From: Xenopus tropicalis | Lineage: Eukaryota > Chordata > Amphibia > Anura > Pipidae | Reading direction: 5' to 3' | DNA: 64,000 nucleotides | NCBI RefSeq assembly: GCF_000004195.4 | Contig: NC_030680.2 | Coordinates: 152,108,672-152,172,671 of the forward strand | In this document: positions 38,169 through 51,873 of the stretch, piece after piece | How positions within the stretch are numbered: position 1 is the stretch's first letter | Layout of the letters: every line of letters starts with the position of its first letter | Notes under the pieces: generated by a model | Told to the model about the DNA's origin: nothing | Seen by the model: only the letters and a program-made list of their open reading frames with translations | Database searches by the model: none | Position numbers and translations under genes: made by a program

Positions 38169-41100
38169 CACATCTGGGGTTAATGGAGTGCTCATTGGCC
38201 ATTTCTGTAGTGATCTTACTGGCATGTCTGGGGTTAATGGAGTGCTCATTGGCCATTTTTGCAGTGATTTTACTGGCATGTCTCGGGTTAATGGAGTGCT
38301 CATTGGCCATTTCTGTAGTGATCTTACTGGCATGTCTCGGGTTAATGGAGTGCTCATTGGCCATTTTTGCAGTGATTTTACTGGCATGTCTCGGGTTAAT
38401 GGAGTGCTCATTGGGCATTTCTGCAGTGATCTTATTGGGACATCTGGGGTTAATGAAGTGCTGATTGGCCATTTTTGCAGTGATCTTACTGGCATGTCTG
38501 GGGTTAATGGAGTGCTGATTGGCCATTTCTGCAGTGATCGTATTGGCACATCTGGGGTTCATGGAGTGCTCATTGGCCATTTTTGCAGTGATCTTACTGG
38601 CATGTCTGGGGTTAATGGAGTGCTCATTGGGCATTTCTGTAGTGATCTTATTGGGACATCTGGGGTTAATGGAGTGCTGATTGGCCATTTCTGCAGTGAT
38701 CTTACTGGCATGTCTGGGGTTAATTGAGTGCTGATTGGCCATTTCTGCAGTGATCTTACTGGCATGTCTGGGGTTAATGGAGTGCTCATTGTCCATTTCT
38801 GCAGTGATCTTACTGGCATGTCTGGGGTTAATGGAGTGCTCATTCTCCATTTCTGCAGTGATCTTATTGGCACATCTGGGGTGAATGGAGTGCTCATTTG
38901 CCATTTCTGCAGTGACCTTACTGGCATGTCTGGGGTTAATGGAGTGCTCATTGGGCATTTCTGCAGTGATCTTACTGCCATTTCTGGGGTTAATGGAGTG
39001 CTCATTCTCCATTTCTGCAGTGATCCTATTGGCACATCTGGGGTTAATGGAGTGCTCATTGGCCATTTCTGTAGTAATCTTACTGTCATGTCTGGGGTTA
39101 ATGGAGTGCTCATTCTCCATTTCTGCAGTAATCTTATTGGGACTTCTGGGGTTAATGGCGTGCTCATTGGCCATTTCTACAGTGATCTTACTGGCATATT
39201 GGGTCTTAATGAAGTGCTCATTGGCCATTTCTGCAGTGATCTTACTGGCATGTCTGGGGTTAATGGAGTGCTCATTGGCCATTTCTGCAGTGAACTTACT
39301 GACATGTCGGGGGTTAATGGAGTGCTCATTCTCCATTTCTGCAGTGATCTTATTGGGACTTCTTGGGTTAATGGAGTGCTCATTGGCCATTTCTGCAGTG
39401 ATCTTACTGGCATGTCTGGGGTTAATGGAGTGCTCATTGTTCATTTCTGCAGTGATCTTATTGGCACATCTGGGGTTAATGGAGTGCTCATTGGCCATTT
39501 CTGCTGTGATCTTACTGGCATGTCTGGGGTTAATGGAGTGCTCTTTGTCCATTTCTGCAGTGATCTTATTGGGACTTCTTCGGTTAATGGAGTGCTCATT
39601 GGCCATTTCTGCAGTGATCTTACTGGCATGTCTGGGGTTAATGGAGTGCTCATTGGCCATTTCTGCAGTGATCTTATTGGCACATCTGGGGTTAATGGAG
39701 TGCTCATTGGCCATTTCTGCAGTGATCTTACTGGCATGTCTGGAGTTAATGGAGTGCTCATTGGCCATTTCTGTAGTGATCTTACTGGCATATTGGGTCT
39801 TAATGGAGTTCTCATTGGCCATTTCTGCAGTGATCTTTCTGGCATGTCTGGGGTTAATGGAGTGCTCATTCTCCATTTCTGCAGTGATCTTACTGGCATG
39901 AATGGGGTTAATGGAGTGCTCATTCTCCATTTCTGCAGTGATCTTACTGGCATGAATGGGGTTAATAGAGTGCTCATTGGCCATTTCTGTAGTGATCTTA
40001 TTGCACATCTGGGGTTAATGGAGTGCTCATTGGCCATTTCTGCAGTGATCTTATTGGGACTTCTGGGGTTAATGGAGTGCTCATTGGCCATTTCTGCAGT
40101 GATCTTATTGGGACTTCTGGGGTTAATGGAGTGCTCATTGGCCATTTCTGTACTGATCTTACTGGCATGTCTGGGGTTAATGGAGTGCTCATTGTCCATT
40201 CCTGCAGTGATCTTATTGGGACTTCTGGGGTTAATGGAGTGCTCATTGGCCATTTCTGCAGTGATCTTACTGGCATGTCTGGGGTTAATGGAGTGCTCAT
40301 TGGCCATTTCTGTAGTGATCTTATTGGCACATCTGGGGTTAATGGAGTGCTCATTGGCCATTTCTTCAGTGATCTTATTGGGACTTCTGGGGTTAATGGA
40401 GTACTCATTGCCATTTCTGCAGTGATCTTATTGGGACTTCTGGGGTTAATGGAGTGCTCATTGGCCATTTCTGCAGTGATCTTACTGGCATGTCTGGGGT
40501 TAATGGAGTGCTCATTGGGCATTTCTGTAGTGATCTTATTGGGACATCTGGGGTTAATGGAAGTGCTGATTGGCCATTTCTGCAGTCATCTTACTGGCAC
40601 ATCTGGGGTTAATGGAGTGCTGATTGGCCATTTCTGCAGTCATCTTACCGGCACATCTGGGGTTAATGGAGTGCTCATTCTCCATTTCTGCAGTGATCTT
40701 ATTTGGCACATCTGGGGTTAATGGAGTGCTCATTGGCCATTTCTGTAGTGATCTTACTGGCATGTCTGGGGTTAATGGAGTGCTCATTGGCCATTTCTGT
40801 AGTGATCTTACTGGCATATTGGGTCTCAATGGAGTTCTCATTGGCCATTTCTGCAGTGATCTTACTGGCATGTCTGGGGTTAATGGTGTGCTCATTGGCC
40901 ATTTCTGTAGTGATCTTACTGGCATGTCTGGGGTTAATGGAGTGCTCATTGGCCATTTCTGTAGTGATTTTACTGGCATATTGGGTCTTAATGGAGTGCT
41001 CATTGGCCATTTCTGCAGTGATCTTACAGGCATGTCTGGGGTTAATGGAGTGCTCATTCTCCATTACTGCAGTGATCTTATTGGGACTTCTGGGGTTAAT

Positions 41101-44100
41101 GGAGTGCTTATTGGCCATTTCTGCAGTGATCTTACTGGCATGTCTGGGGTTAATGGAGTGCTCATTGGCCATTTCTGTAGTGACCTTACTGGCATATTGG
41201 GTCTTAATGGAGTGCTCATTGTTAATTTCTGCAGTGATCTTATTGGGACTTCTGGTGTTAATGGAGTGCTCATTCTCCATTACTGCAGTGATTTTATTGG
41301 CACATCTGGGGTTAATGGAGTGCTCATTCTCCATTTCTGCAGTGATCTTACTGGCACATCTGGGGTTAATGGAGTGCTCATTCTCCATTTCTGCAGTGAT
41401 CTTACTGGCATGTCTGGGGTTAATGGAGTGCTCATTCGCCATTTCTGTAGTGATCTTACTGGCATATTGGGTTTTAATGGAGTTCTCATTGGCCATTTCT
41501 GCAGTGATCTTAATGGCATGTCTGGGGTTAATGGAGTGCTCATTGGCCATTTCTGTAGTGATCGTACTGGCATGTCTGGGGTTAATGGAGTGCTCATTGG
41601 CCATTTCTGTAGTGATCTTACTGGCATGCCTGGGGTTAATGGAGTGCTCATTCTCCATTCTGCAGTGATCTTATTGGTACATCTGGGGTTAATGGAGTTC
41701 TCATTGGCCATTTCTGCAGTAATCTTACTGGCATGTCTGGGGTTAATGGAGTGCTCATTGGCCATTTCTGTAGTGATCTTACTGGCATATTGGGTCTTAA
41801 TGGAGTTCTCATTGGCCATTTCTGCAGTGATCTTACTGGCATGTCTGGGGTTAATGGAGTGCTCATTGGCCATTTCTGTAGTGATCTTACTGGCATATTG
41901 GGTCTTAATGGAGTTCTCATTGGCCATTTCTGCAGTGATCTTACTGGTATGTCTGGGGTTAATGGAGTGCTCATTGGCCATTTCTGCAGTGATCTTACTG
42001 GCATGTCTGGGGTTAATGGAGTGCTCATTCTCCATTTCTGCAGTTATCTTATTGGGACTTCTGGGGTTAATGGAGTGCTCATTGGCCATTTCTGCAGTAA
42101 TCTTACTGGCATGTCTGGGGTTAATGGAGTCCTCATTGGCCATTTCTGCAGTGATCTTATTGGCACATCTGGGGTTAATGGAGTGCTCATTGGCCATTTC
42201 TGCAGTGATCTTATTGGCACATCTGGGGTTAATGGAGTGCTCATTGGCCATTTCTGCAGTGATCTTACTGGCATGTCTGGGGTTAATGGAGTGCTCATTC
42301 TCCATTTCTGCAGTGATCTTATTGGCACATCTGGGGTTAATGGAGTGCTCATTGGCCATTTCTGTAGTGATCTTACTGCATATTGGGTCTTAATGGAGTT
42401 CTCATTGGCCATTTCTGCAGTGATCTTACTGGTATGTCTGGGTTAATGGAGTGCTCATTGGCCATTTCTGCAGTGATCTTACTGGCATGTCTGGGTTAAT
42501 GGAGTGCTCATTCTCCATTTCTGCAGTGATCTTATTGGGACTTCTGGGGTTAATGGAGTGCTCATTGGCCATTTCTGCAGTAATCTTACTGGCATGTCTG
42601 GGGTTAATGGAGTGCTCATTGGCCATTTCTGCAGTGATCGTATTGGCACATCTGGGGTTAATGGAGTGCTCATTGGCCATTTCTGTAGTGATCTACTGGC
42701 ATGTCTGGGGTTAATGGAGTGCTCATTGTCCATTCCTGCAGTGATCTTATTGGGACTTCTGGGGTTAATGGAGTGCTCATTGGCCATTCTGCAGTGATCT
42801 TACTGGCATGTCTGGGTTAATGGAGTGCTCATTGGCCATTTCTGTAGTGATCTTATTGGCACATCTGGGTTAATGGAGTGCTCATTGGCCATTTCTTCAG
42901 TGATCTTATTGGGACTTCTGGGGTTAATGGAGTACTCATTGGCCATTTCTGCAGTGATCTTATTGGGACTTCTGGGGTTAATGGAGTGCTCATTGGCCAT
43001 TTCTGCAGTGATCTTACTGGCATGTCTGGGGTTAATGGAGTGCTCATTGGGCATTTCTGTAGTGATCTTATTGGGACATCTGGGGTTAATGGAGTGCTGA
43101 TTGGCCATTTCTGCAGTCATCTTACTGGCACATCTGGGGTTAATGGAGTGCTGATTGGCCATTTCTGCAGTGATCTTACCGGCACATCTGGGGTTAATGG
43201 AGTGCTCATTCTCCATTTCTGCAGTGATCTTATTTGGCACATCTGGGGTTAATGGAGTGCTCATTGGCCATTTCTGTAGTGATCTTACTGGCATGTCTGG
43301 GGTTAATGGAGTGCTCATTGGCCATTTCTGTAGTGATCTTACTGGCATATTGGGTCTCAATGGAGTTCTCATTGGCCATTTCTGCAGTGATCTTACTGGC
43401 ATGTCTGGGGTTAATGGTGTGCTCATTGGCCATTTCTGTAGTGATCTTACTGGCATGTCTGGGGTTAATGGAGTGCTCATTGGCCATTTCTTCAGTGATC
43501 TTATTGGGACTTCTGGGGTTAATGGAGTACTCATTGGCCATTTCTGCAGTGATCTTATTGGGACTTCTGGGGTTAATGGAGTGCTCATTGGCCATTTCTG
43601 CAGTGATCTTACTGGCATGTCTGGGGTTAATGGAGTGCTCATTGGCCATTTCTGTAGTGATCTTACTGGCATATTGGGTCTTAATGGAGTTCTCATTGGC
43701 CATTTCTGCAGTGATCTTACTGGTATGTCTGGGGTTAATGGAGTGCTCATTGGCCATTTCTGCAGTGATCTTACTGGCATGTCTGGGGTTAATGGAGTGC
43801 TCATTCTCCATTTCTGCAGTTATCTTATTGGGACTTCTGGGGTTAATGGAGTGCTCATTGGCCATTTCTGCAGTAATCTTACTGGCATGTCTGGGGTAAT
43901 GGAGTCCTCATTGGCCATTTCTGCAGTGATCTTATTGGCACATCTGGGGTTAATGGAGTGCTCATTGCCATTCTGCAGTGATCTTATTGGCACATCTGGG
44001 GTTAATGGAGTGCTCATTGGCCATTTCTGCAGTGATCTTACTGGCATGTCTGGGGTTAATGGAGTGCTCATTCTCCATTTCTGCAGTGATCTTATTTGGC

Positions 44101-47100
44101 ACATCTGGGGTTAATGGAGTGCCATTGGCCATTTCTGTAGTGATCTTACTGGCATATTGGGTCTTAATGGAGTTCTCATTGGCCATTTCTGCAGTGATCT
44201 TACTGGTATGTCTGGGGTTAATGGAGTGCTCATTGGCCATTTCTGCAGTGATCTTACTGGCATGTCTGGGGTTAATGGAGTGCTCATTCTCCATTTCTGC
44301 AGTGATCTTATTGGGACTTCTGGGGTTAATGGAGTGCTCATTGGCCATTTCTGCAGTAATCTTACTGGCATGTCTGGGGTTAATGGAGTGCTCATTGGCC
44401 ATTTCTGCAGTGATCGTATTGGCACATCTGGGGTTAATGGAGTGCTCATTGGCCATTTCTGTAGTGATCTTACTGGCATGTCTGGGGTTAATGGAGTGCT
44501 CATTGTCCATTCCTGCAGTGATCTTATTGGGACTTCTGGGGTTAATGGAGTGCTCATTGGCCATTTCTGCAGTGATCTTACTGGCATGTCTGGGGTTAAT
44601 GGAGTGCTCATTGGCCATTTCTGTAGTGATCTTATTGGCACATCTGGGGTTAATGGAGTGCTCATTGGCCATTTCTTCAGTGATCTTATTGGGACTTCTG
44701 GGGTTAATGGAGTACTCATTGGCCATTTCTGCAGTGATCTTATTGGGACTTCTGGGGTTAATGGAGTGCTCATTGGCCATTTCTGCAGTGATCTTACTGG
44801 CATGTCTGGGGTTAATGGAGTGCTCATTGGGCATTTCTGTAGTGATCTTATTGGGACATCTGGGGTTAATGGAGTGCTGATTGGCCATTTCTGCAGTCAT
44901 CTTACTGGCACATCTGGGGTTAATGGAGTGCTGATTGGCCATTTCTGCAGTGATCTTACCGGCACATCTGGGGTTAATGGAGTGCTCATTCTCCATTTCT
45001 GCAGTGATCTTATTTGGCACATCTGGGGTTAATGGAGTGCTCATTGGCCATTTCTGTAGTGATCTTACTGGCATGTCTGGGGTTAATGGAGTGCTCATTG
45101 GCCATTTCTGTAGTGATCTTACTGGCATATTGGGTCTCAATGGAGTTCTCATTGGCCATTTCTGCAGTGATCTTACTGGCATGTCTGGGGTTAATGGTGT
45201 GCTCATTGGCCATTTCTGTAGTGATCTTACTGGCATGTCTGGGGTTAATGGAGTGCTCATTGGCCATTTCTGTAGTGATTTTACTGGCATATTGGGTCTT
45301 AATGGAGTGCTCATTGGCCATTTCTGCAGTGATCTTACAGGCATGTCTGGGGTTAATGGAGTGCTCATTCTCCATTACTGCAGTGATCTTATTGGGACTT
45401 CTGGGGTTAATGGAGTGCTTATTGGCCATTTCTGCAGTGATCTTACTGGCATGTCTGGGGTTAATGGAGTGCTCATTGGCCATTTCTGTAGTGACCTTAC
45501 TGGCATATTGGGTCTTAATGGAGTGCTCATTGTTAATTTCTGCAGTGATCTTATTGGGACTTCTGGTGTTAATGGAGTGCTCATTCTCCATTACTGCAGT
45601 GATTTTATTGGCACATCTGGGGTTAATGGAGTGCTCATTCTCCATTTCTGCAGTGATCTTACTGGCACATCTGGGGTTAATGGAGTGCTCATTCTCCATT
45701 TCTGCAGTGATCTTACTGGCATGTCTGGGGTTAATGGAGTGCTCATTCGCCATTTCTGTAGTGATCTTACTGGCATGTCTGGGGTTAATGGAGTGCTCAT
45801 TGGCCATTTCTGTAGTGATCTTACTGGCATGTCTGGGGTTAATGGAGTGCTCATTGGCCATTTCTGTAGTGATCTTAATGGCATGTCTGGGGTTAATGGA
45901 GTGCTCATTGGCCATTTCTGTAGTGATCGTACTGGCATGTCTGGGGTTAATGGAGTGCTCATTGGCCATTTCTGTAGTGATCTTACTGGCATGCCTGGGG
46001 TTAATGGAGTGCTCATTCTCCATTTCTGCAGTGATCTTATTGGTACATCTGGGGTTAATGGAGTTCTCATTGGCCATTTCTGCAGTGATCTTACTGGCAT
46101 GTCTGGGGTTAATGGAGTGCTCATTGGCCATTTCTGTAGTGATCTTACTGGCATATTGGGTCTTAATGGAGTTCTCATTGGCCATTTCTGCAGTGATCTT
46201 ACTGGTATGTCTGGGGTTAATGGAGTGCTCATTGGCCATTTCTGCAGTGATCTTACTGGCATGTCTGGGGTTAATGGAGTGCTCATTCTCCATTTCTGCA
46301 GTGATCTTATTGGGACTTCTGGGGTTAATGGAGTGCTCATTGGCCATTTCTGCAGTAATCTTACTGGCATGTCTGGGGTTAATGGAGTGCTCATTGGCCA
46401 TTTCTGCAGTGATCGTATTGGCACATCTGGGGTTAATGGAGTGCTCATTGGCCATTTCTGTAGTGATCTTACTGGCATGTCTGGGGTTAATGGAGTGCTC
46501 ATTGTCCATTCCTGCAGTGATCTTATTGGGACTTCTGGGGTTAATGGAGTGCTCATTGGCCATTTCTGCAGTGATCTTACTGGCATGTCTGGGGTTAATG
46601 GAGTCCTCATTGGCCATTTCTGCAGTGATCTTATTGGCACATCTGGGGTTAATGGAGTGCTCATTGGCCATTTCTGCAGTGATCTTACTGGCATGTCTGG
46701 GGTTAATGGAGTGCTCATTCTCCATTTCTGCAGTGATCTTATTTGGCACATCTGGGGTTAATGGAGTGCTCATTGGCCATTTCTGCAGTGATCTTACTGG
46801 CACATCTGGGGTTAATGGAGTGCTCATTCTCCATTTCTGCAGTGATCTTACTGGCATGTCTGGGGTTAATGGAGTGCTCATTCGCCATTTCTGTAGTGAT
46901 CTTACTGGCATATTGGGTTTTAATGGAGTTCTCATTGGCCATTTCTGCAGTGATCTTAATGGCATGTCTGGGGTTAATGGAGTGCTCATTGGCCATTTCT
47001 GTAGTGATCGTACTGGCATGTCTGGGGTTAATGGAGTGCTCATTGGCCATTTCTGTAGTGATCTTACTGGCATGCCTGGGGTTAATGGAGTGCTCATTCT

Positions 47101-50100
47101 CCATTTCTGCAGTGATCTTATTGGTACATCTGGGGTTAATGGAGTTCTCATTGGCCATTTCTGCAGTGATCTTACTGGCATGTCTGGGGTTAATGGAGTG
47201 CTCATTGGCCATTTCTGTAGTGATCTTACTGGCATATTGGGTCTTAATGGAGTTCTCATTGGCCATTTCTGCAGTGATCTTACTGGTATGTCTGGGGTTA
47301 ATGGAGTGCTCATTGGCCATTTCTGCAGTGATCTTACTGGCATGTCTGGGGTTAATGGAGTGCTCATTCTCCATTTCTGCAGTGATCTTACTGGCATGTC
47401 TGGGGTTAATGGAGTGCTCATTGGCCATTTCTGCAGTAATCTTACTGGCATGTCTGGGGTTAATGGAGTGCTCATTGGCCATTTCTGCAGTGATCGTATT
47501 GGCACATCTGGGGTTAATGGAGTGCTCATTGGCCATTTCTGTAGTGATCTTACTGGCATGTCTGGGGTTAATGGAGTGCTCATTGTCCATTCCTGCAGTG
47601 ATCTTATTGGGACTTCTGGGGTTAATGGAGTGCTCATTGGCCATTTCTGCAGTGATCTTACTGGCATGTCTGGGGTTAATGGAGTCCTCATTGGCCATTT
47701 CTGCAGTGATCTTATTGGCACATCTGGGGTTAATGGAGTGCTCATTGGCCATTTCTGCAGTGATCTTACTGGCATGTCTGGGGTTAATGGAGTGCTCATT
47801 CTCCATTTCTGCAGTGATCTTATTTGGCACATCTGGGGTTAATGGAGTGCTCATTGGCCATTTCTGTAGTGATCTTACTGGCATGTCTGGGGTTAATGGA
47901 GTGCTCATTGGCCATTTCTGTAGTGATCTTAGTGGCATATTGGGTTTTAATGGAGTTCTCATTGACCATTTCTGCAGTGATCTTACTGGCATGTCTGGGG
48001 TTAATGGAGTGCTCATTGTTCATTTCTGCAGTGATCTTATTGGCACATCTGGGGTTAATGGAGTGCTCATTGGCCATTTCTGCAGTGATCTTACTGGCAT
48101 GTCTTGGGTTAATGGAGTGCTCATTCTCCATTTCTTCAGTGATCTTATTGGCATATCTGGTGTTAATGGAGTGCTCATTGGCCATTTTTGTAGTGATCTT
48201 ACTGGCATGTCTGGGGTTAATGGAGTGCTCAGTGGCCATTTCTGCAGTGATCTTACTGGCATGTCTGGGGTTAATGGAGTTCTCATTCTCCATTTCTGCA
48301 GTGATCTTATTGGGACTTCTGGGGTTAATGGAGTGGTCATTGGCCATTTCTGCAGTGATCTTACTGGCATGTCTGGGGTTAATGGAGTGCTCATTCTCCA
48401 TTTCTGCAGTGATCTTATTTGGCACATCTGGGGTTAATGGAGTGCTCATTGGCCATTTCTGCAGTGATCTTACTGGCATGTCTGGGGTTAATGGAGTGCT
48501 CATTCTCCATTTCTGCAGTGATCTTGTTTGGCACATCTGGGGTTAATGGAGTGCTCATTTGCCATTTCTGTAGTGATCTTACTGGCATGTCTGGGGTTAA
48601 TGGAGTGCTCATTGGCCATTTCTGTAGTTATCTTACTGGCATATTGGGTCTTAATGGAGTTCTCATTGGCTATTTCTGCAGTGATCTTACTGGCATGTCT
48701 GGGGTTAATGGAGTGCTCATTGGCCATTTCTGTAGTGATCTTACTATCATGTCTGGGGTTAATGGAGTGCTCATACTCAATTTCTGCAGTGATCTTATTG
48801 GGACTTCTGGGGTTAATGGAGTGCTCATTGGCCATTTCTGCAGTAATCTTACTGTCATGTCTGGGGTTAATGGAGTGCTCATTCTCCATTTCTGCAGTGA
48901 TCTTATTGGCACATCTGGGGTTAATGGAGTGCTCATTGGCTATTTCTGCAGTGATCTTACTGGCATGTCTGGGGTTAATGGAGTGCTCATTGGCCATTTC
49001 TGTAGTGATCTTATTGGCACATCTGGGGTTAATGGAGTGCTCATTGGCCATTTCTTCAGTGATCTTATTGGGACTTCTGGGGTTAATGGAGTACTCATTG
49101 GCCATTTCTGCAGTGATCTTATTGGGACTTCTGGGGTTAATGGAGTGCTCATTGGCCATTTCTGCAGTGATCTTACTGGCATGTCTGGGGTTAATGGAGT
49201 GCTCATTGGGCATTTCTGTAGTGATCTTATTGGGACATCTGGGGTTAATGAAGTGCTGATTGGCCATTTCTGCAGTCATCTTACTGGCACATCTGGGGTT
49301 AATGGAGTGCTGATTGGCCATTTCTGCAGTGATCTTACCGGCACATCTGGGGTTAATGGAGTGCTCATTCTCCATTTCTGCAGTGATCTTATTTGGCACA
49401 TCTGGGGTTAATGGAGTGCTCATTGGCCATTTCTGTAGTGATCTTACTGGCATGTCTGGGGTTAATGGAGTGCTCATTGGCCATTTCTGTAGTGATCTTA
49501 CTGGCACATCTGGGGTTAATGGAGTGCTCATTGGCCATTTCTGTAGTGATCTTACTGGCATATTGGGTCTCAATGGAGTTCTCATTGGCCATTTCTGCAG
49601 TGATCTTACTGGCATGTCTGGGGTTAATGGTGTGCTCATTGGCCATTTCTGTAGTGATCTTACTGGCATGTCTGGGGTTAATGGAGTGCTCATTGGCCAT
49701 TTCTGTAGTGATTTTACTGGCATATTGGGTCTTAATGGAGTGCTCATTGGCCATTTCTGCAGTGATCTTACAGGCATGTCTGGGGTTAATGGAGTGCTCA
49801 TTCTCCATTACTGCAGTGATCTTATTGGGACTTCTGGGGTTAATGGAGTGCTTATTGGCCATTTCTGCAGTGATCTTACTGGCATGTCTGGGGTTAATGG
49901 AGTGCCATTTCTGCAGTGATCTTACTGGCATGTCTGGGGTTAATGGAGTGCTCATTGGCCATTTCTGCAGTGATCTTACTGGCATGTCTGGGGTTAATGG
50001 AGTGCTCATTGGCCATTTCTGTAGTGACCTTACTGGCATATTGGGTGTTAATGGAGTGCTCATTGTTAATTTCTGCAGTGATCTTATTGGGACTTCTGGT

Positions 50101-51278
50101 GTTAATGGAGTGCTCATTCTCCATTACTGCAGTGATTTTATTGGCACATCTGGGGTTAATGGAGTGCTCATTCTCCATTTCTGCAGTGATCTTACTGGCA
50201 CATCTGGGGTTAATGGAGTGCTCATTCTCCATTTCTGCAGTGATGTTACTGGCATGTCTGGGGTTAATGGAGTGCTCATTCGCCATTTCTGTAGTGATCT
50301 TACTGGCATATTGGGTTTTAATGGAGTTCTCATTGGCCATTTCTGCAGTGATCTTAATGGCATGTCTGGGGTTAATGGAGTGCTCATTGGCCATTTCTGT
50401 AGTGATCCTACTGGCATGTCTGGGGTTAATGGAGTGCTCATTGGCCATTTCTGTAGTGATCTTACTGGCATGCCTGGGGTTAATGGAGTGCTCATTCTCC
50501 ATTTCTGCAGTGATCTTATTGGTACATCTGGGGTTAATGGAGTTCTCATTGGCCATTTCTGCAGTGATCTTACTGGCATGTCTGGGGTTAATGGAGTGCT
50601 CATTGGCCATTTCTGTAGTGATCTTACTGGCATATTGGGTCTTAATGGAGTTCTCATTGGCCATTTCTGCAGTGATCTTACTGGCATGTCTGGGGTTAAT
50701 GGAGTGCTCATTGGCCATTTCTGTAGTGATCTTACTGGCATATTGGGTCTTAATGGAGTTCTCATTGGCCATTTCTGCAGTGATCTTACTGGTATGTCTG
50801 GGGTTAATGGAGTGCTCATTGGCCATTTCTGCAGTGATCTTACTGGCATGTCTGGGGTTAATGGAGTGCTCATTCTCCATTTCTGCAGTGATCTTATTGG
50901 GACTTCTGGGGTTAATGGAGTGCTCATTGGCCATTTCTGCAGTAATCTTACTGGCATGTCTGGGGTTAATGGAGTGCTCATTGGCCATTTCTGCAGTGAT
51001 CGTATTGGCACATCTGGGGTTAATGGAGTGCTCATTGGCCATTTCTGTAGTGATCTTACTGGCATGTCTGGGGTTAATGGAGTGCTCATTCTCCATTTCT
51101 GTAGTGATCTTACTGGCACATCTGGGGTTAATGGAGTGCTCATTGGCCATTTCTGTAGTGATCTTACTGGCACATCTGGGGTTAATGGAGTGCTCATTCT
51201 CCATTTCTGTAGTGATCTTACTGGCACATCTGGGGTTAATGGAGTGCTCATTGGCCATTTCTGCAGTGATCTTATTGG

Positions 51279-51607
51279 ATATGCTGACACCATGCCTCTG
51301 GCTGAAAATTTTTCACTGTGCGAATAGTTCTGTTAGTCCTACAGAGAGAAGGAGGAGCCAAACACAGCCCGGCCCAACCCGACCTTACAGCCAACGTTAT
51401 ACAAAGGGGCTTATTTAGCAATTTTCTAAATCAATTAAACTCTCATATCGAACGTTTGTTTATTTATTAAAGCGTTAAACTTGATGAAAAAAACTCGAAT
51501 AACTCCTAACCTGGAAGGGACAATGCGGCGTGACATTGCCTATAGCAACTCCCATCGCCTCCTATACACGCTCCCAAGCGTTTCCATGGCGATGCTTTTT
51601 TTTGCAC
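51279..51607. other. AT-rich unique spacer between the 54 bp array and the MITE
   Basis: This is AT-rich non-tandem DNA. The 51410-51510 part (ATTTATTAAAGCGTTAAACT, then AAAAAACTCGAATAACTC) looks like a dispersed frog repeat relic, but I cannot assign a family. No gene was seen. Confidence 0.4.
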
Positions 51608-51767
51608 TTAAAGGAACAGTAACACCAAAAAATTAAAGTGTATAAAAATAATTATGATATTATGTACTGTTGCCCTGCACTGGTACAGCTGGGGTGTTTG
51701 CTACAGAAACCCTACTATAGTTTATATAAATACCCCGCTGTGTAGCCCCGGGGCAGCCATTCAAAGC

Positions 51768-51854
51768 AGAAAAGGCACAGGCACATAGCAGATAAAGCCC
51801 CATTATATTCTACAGAGCTTATCTGTAATCTGCTATGTAACCTGTGCCTTTTCT
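51768..51854. repeat. Inner stem-loop of the MITE
   Basis: AGAAAAGGCACAGGCACATA (51768 on) is complementary to TATGTAACCTGTGCCTTTTC (51834 on), with AGATAA/TTATCT continuing the stem and an AT-rich loop near 51803-51815. It is the centre of the MITE palindrome and separates the single left arm from the amplified right arm. Confidence 0.85.
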
Positions 51855-51873
51855 CCTTTTTTCCAGGTTGCAC

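Larger units (their letters stand above)
25112..51278. repeat. 26.2 kb satellite-like array of 54 bp units, about 485 copies
   Basis: The unit is TTAATGGAGTGCTCATTGGC, CATTTCTGCAGTGATCTTAC and TGGCATGTCTGGGG. Four variable positions define unit types: CATTGGCC, CATTCTCC or CATTGGGC; CTGCAGTG or CTGTAGTG; and CTTACTGGCATG, CTTATTGGCACA, CTTATTGGGACT or CTTACTGGCATATTGGGTC. The period is 18 codons with no stops in most frames, so frames up to 1,116 codons appear on both strands (GVNGVLIGHFCSDLTGMS and MECSLAISAVILLACLGL plus; MSTPLTPDMPVRSLQKWP and ANEHSINPRHASKITAEM minus). None has a non-repeat start, a domain or flanking exon structure. Units from 25 to 30 kb are more heterogeneous, and those from 30 to 51 kb form multi-kilobase duplicated blocks. 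Confidence 0.98.
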
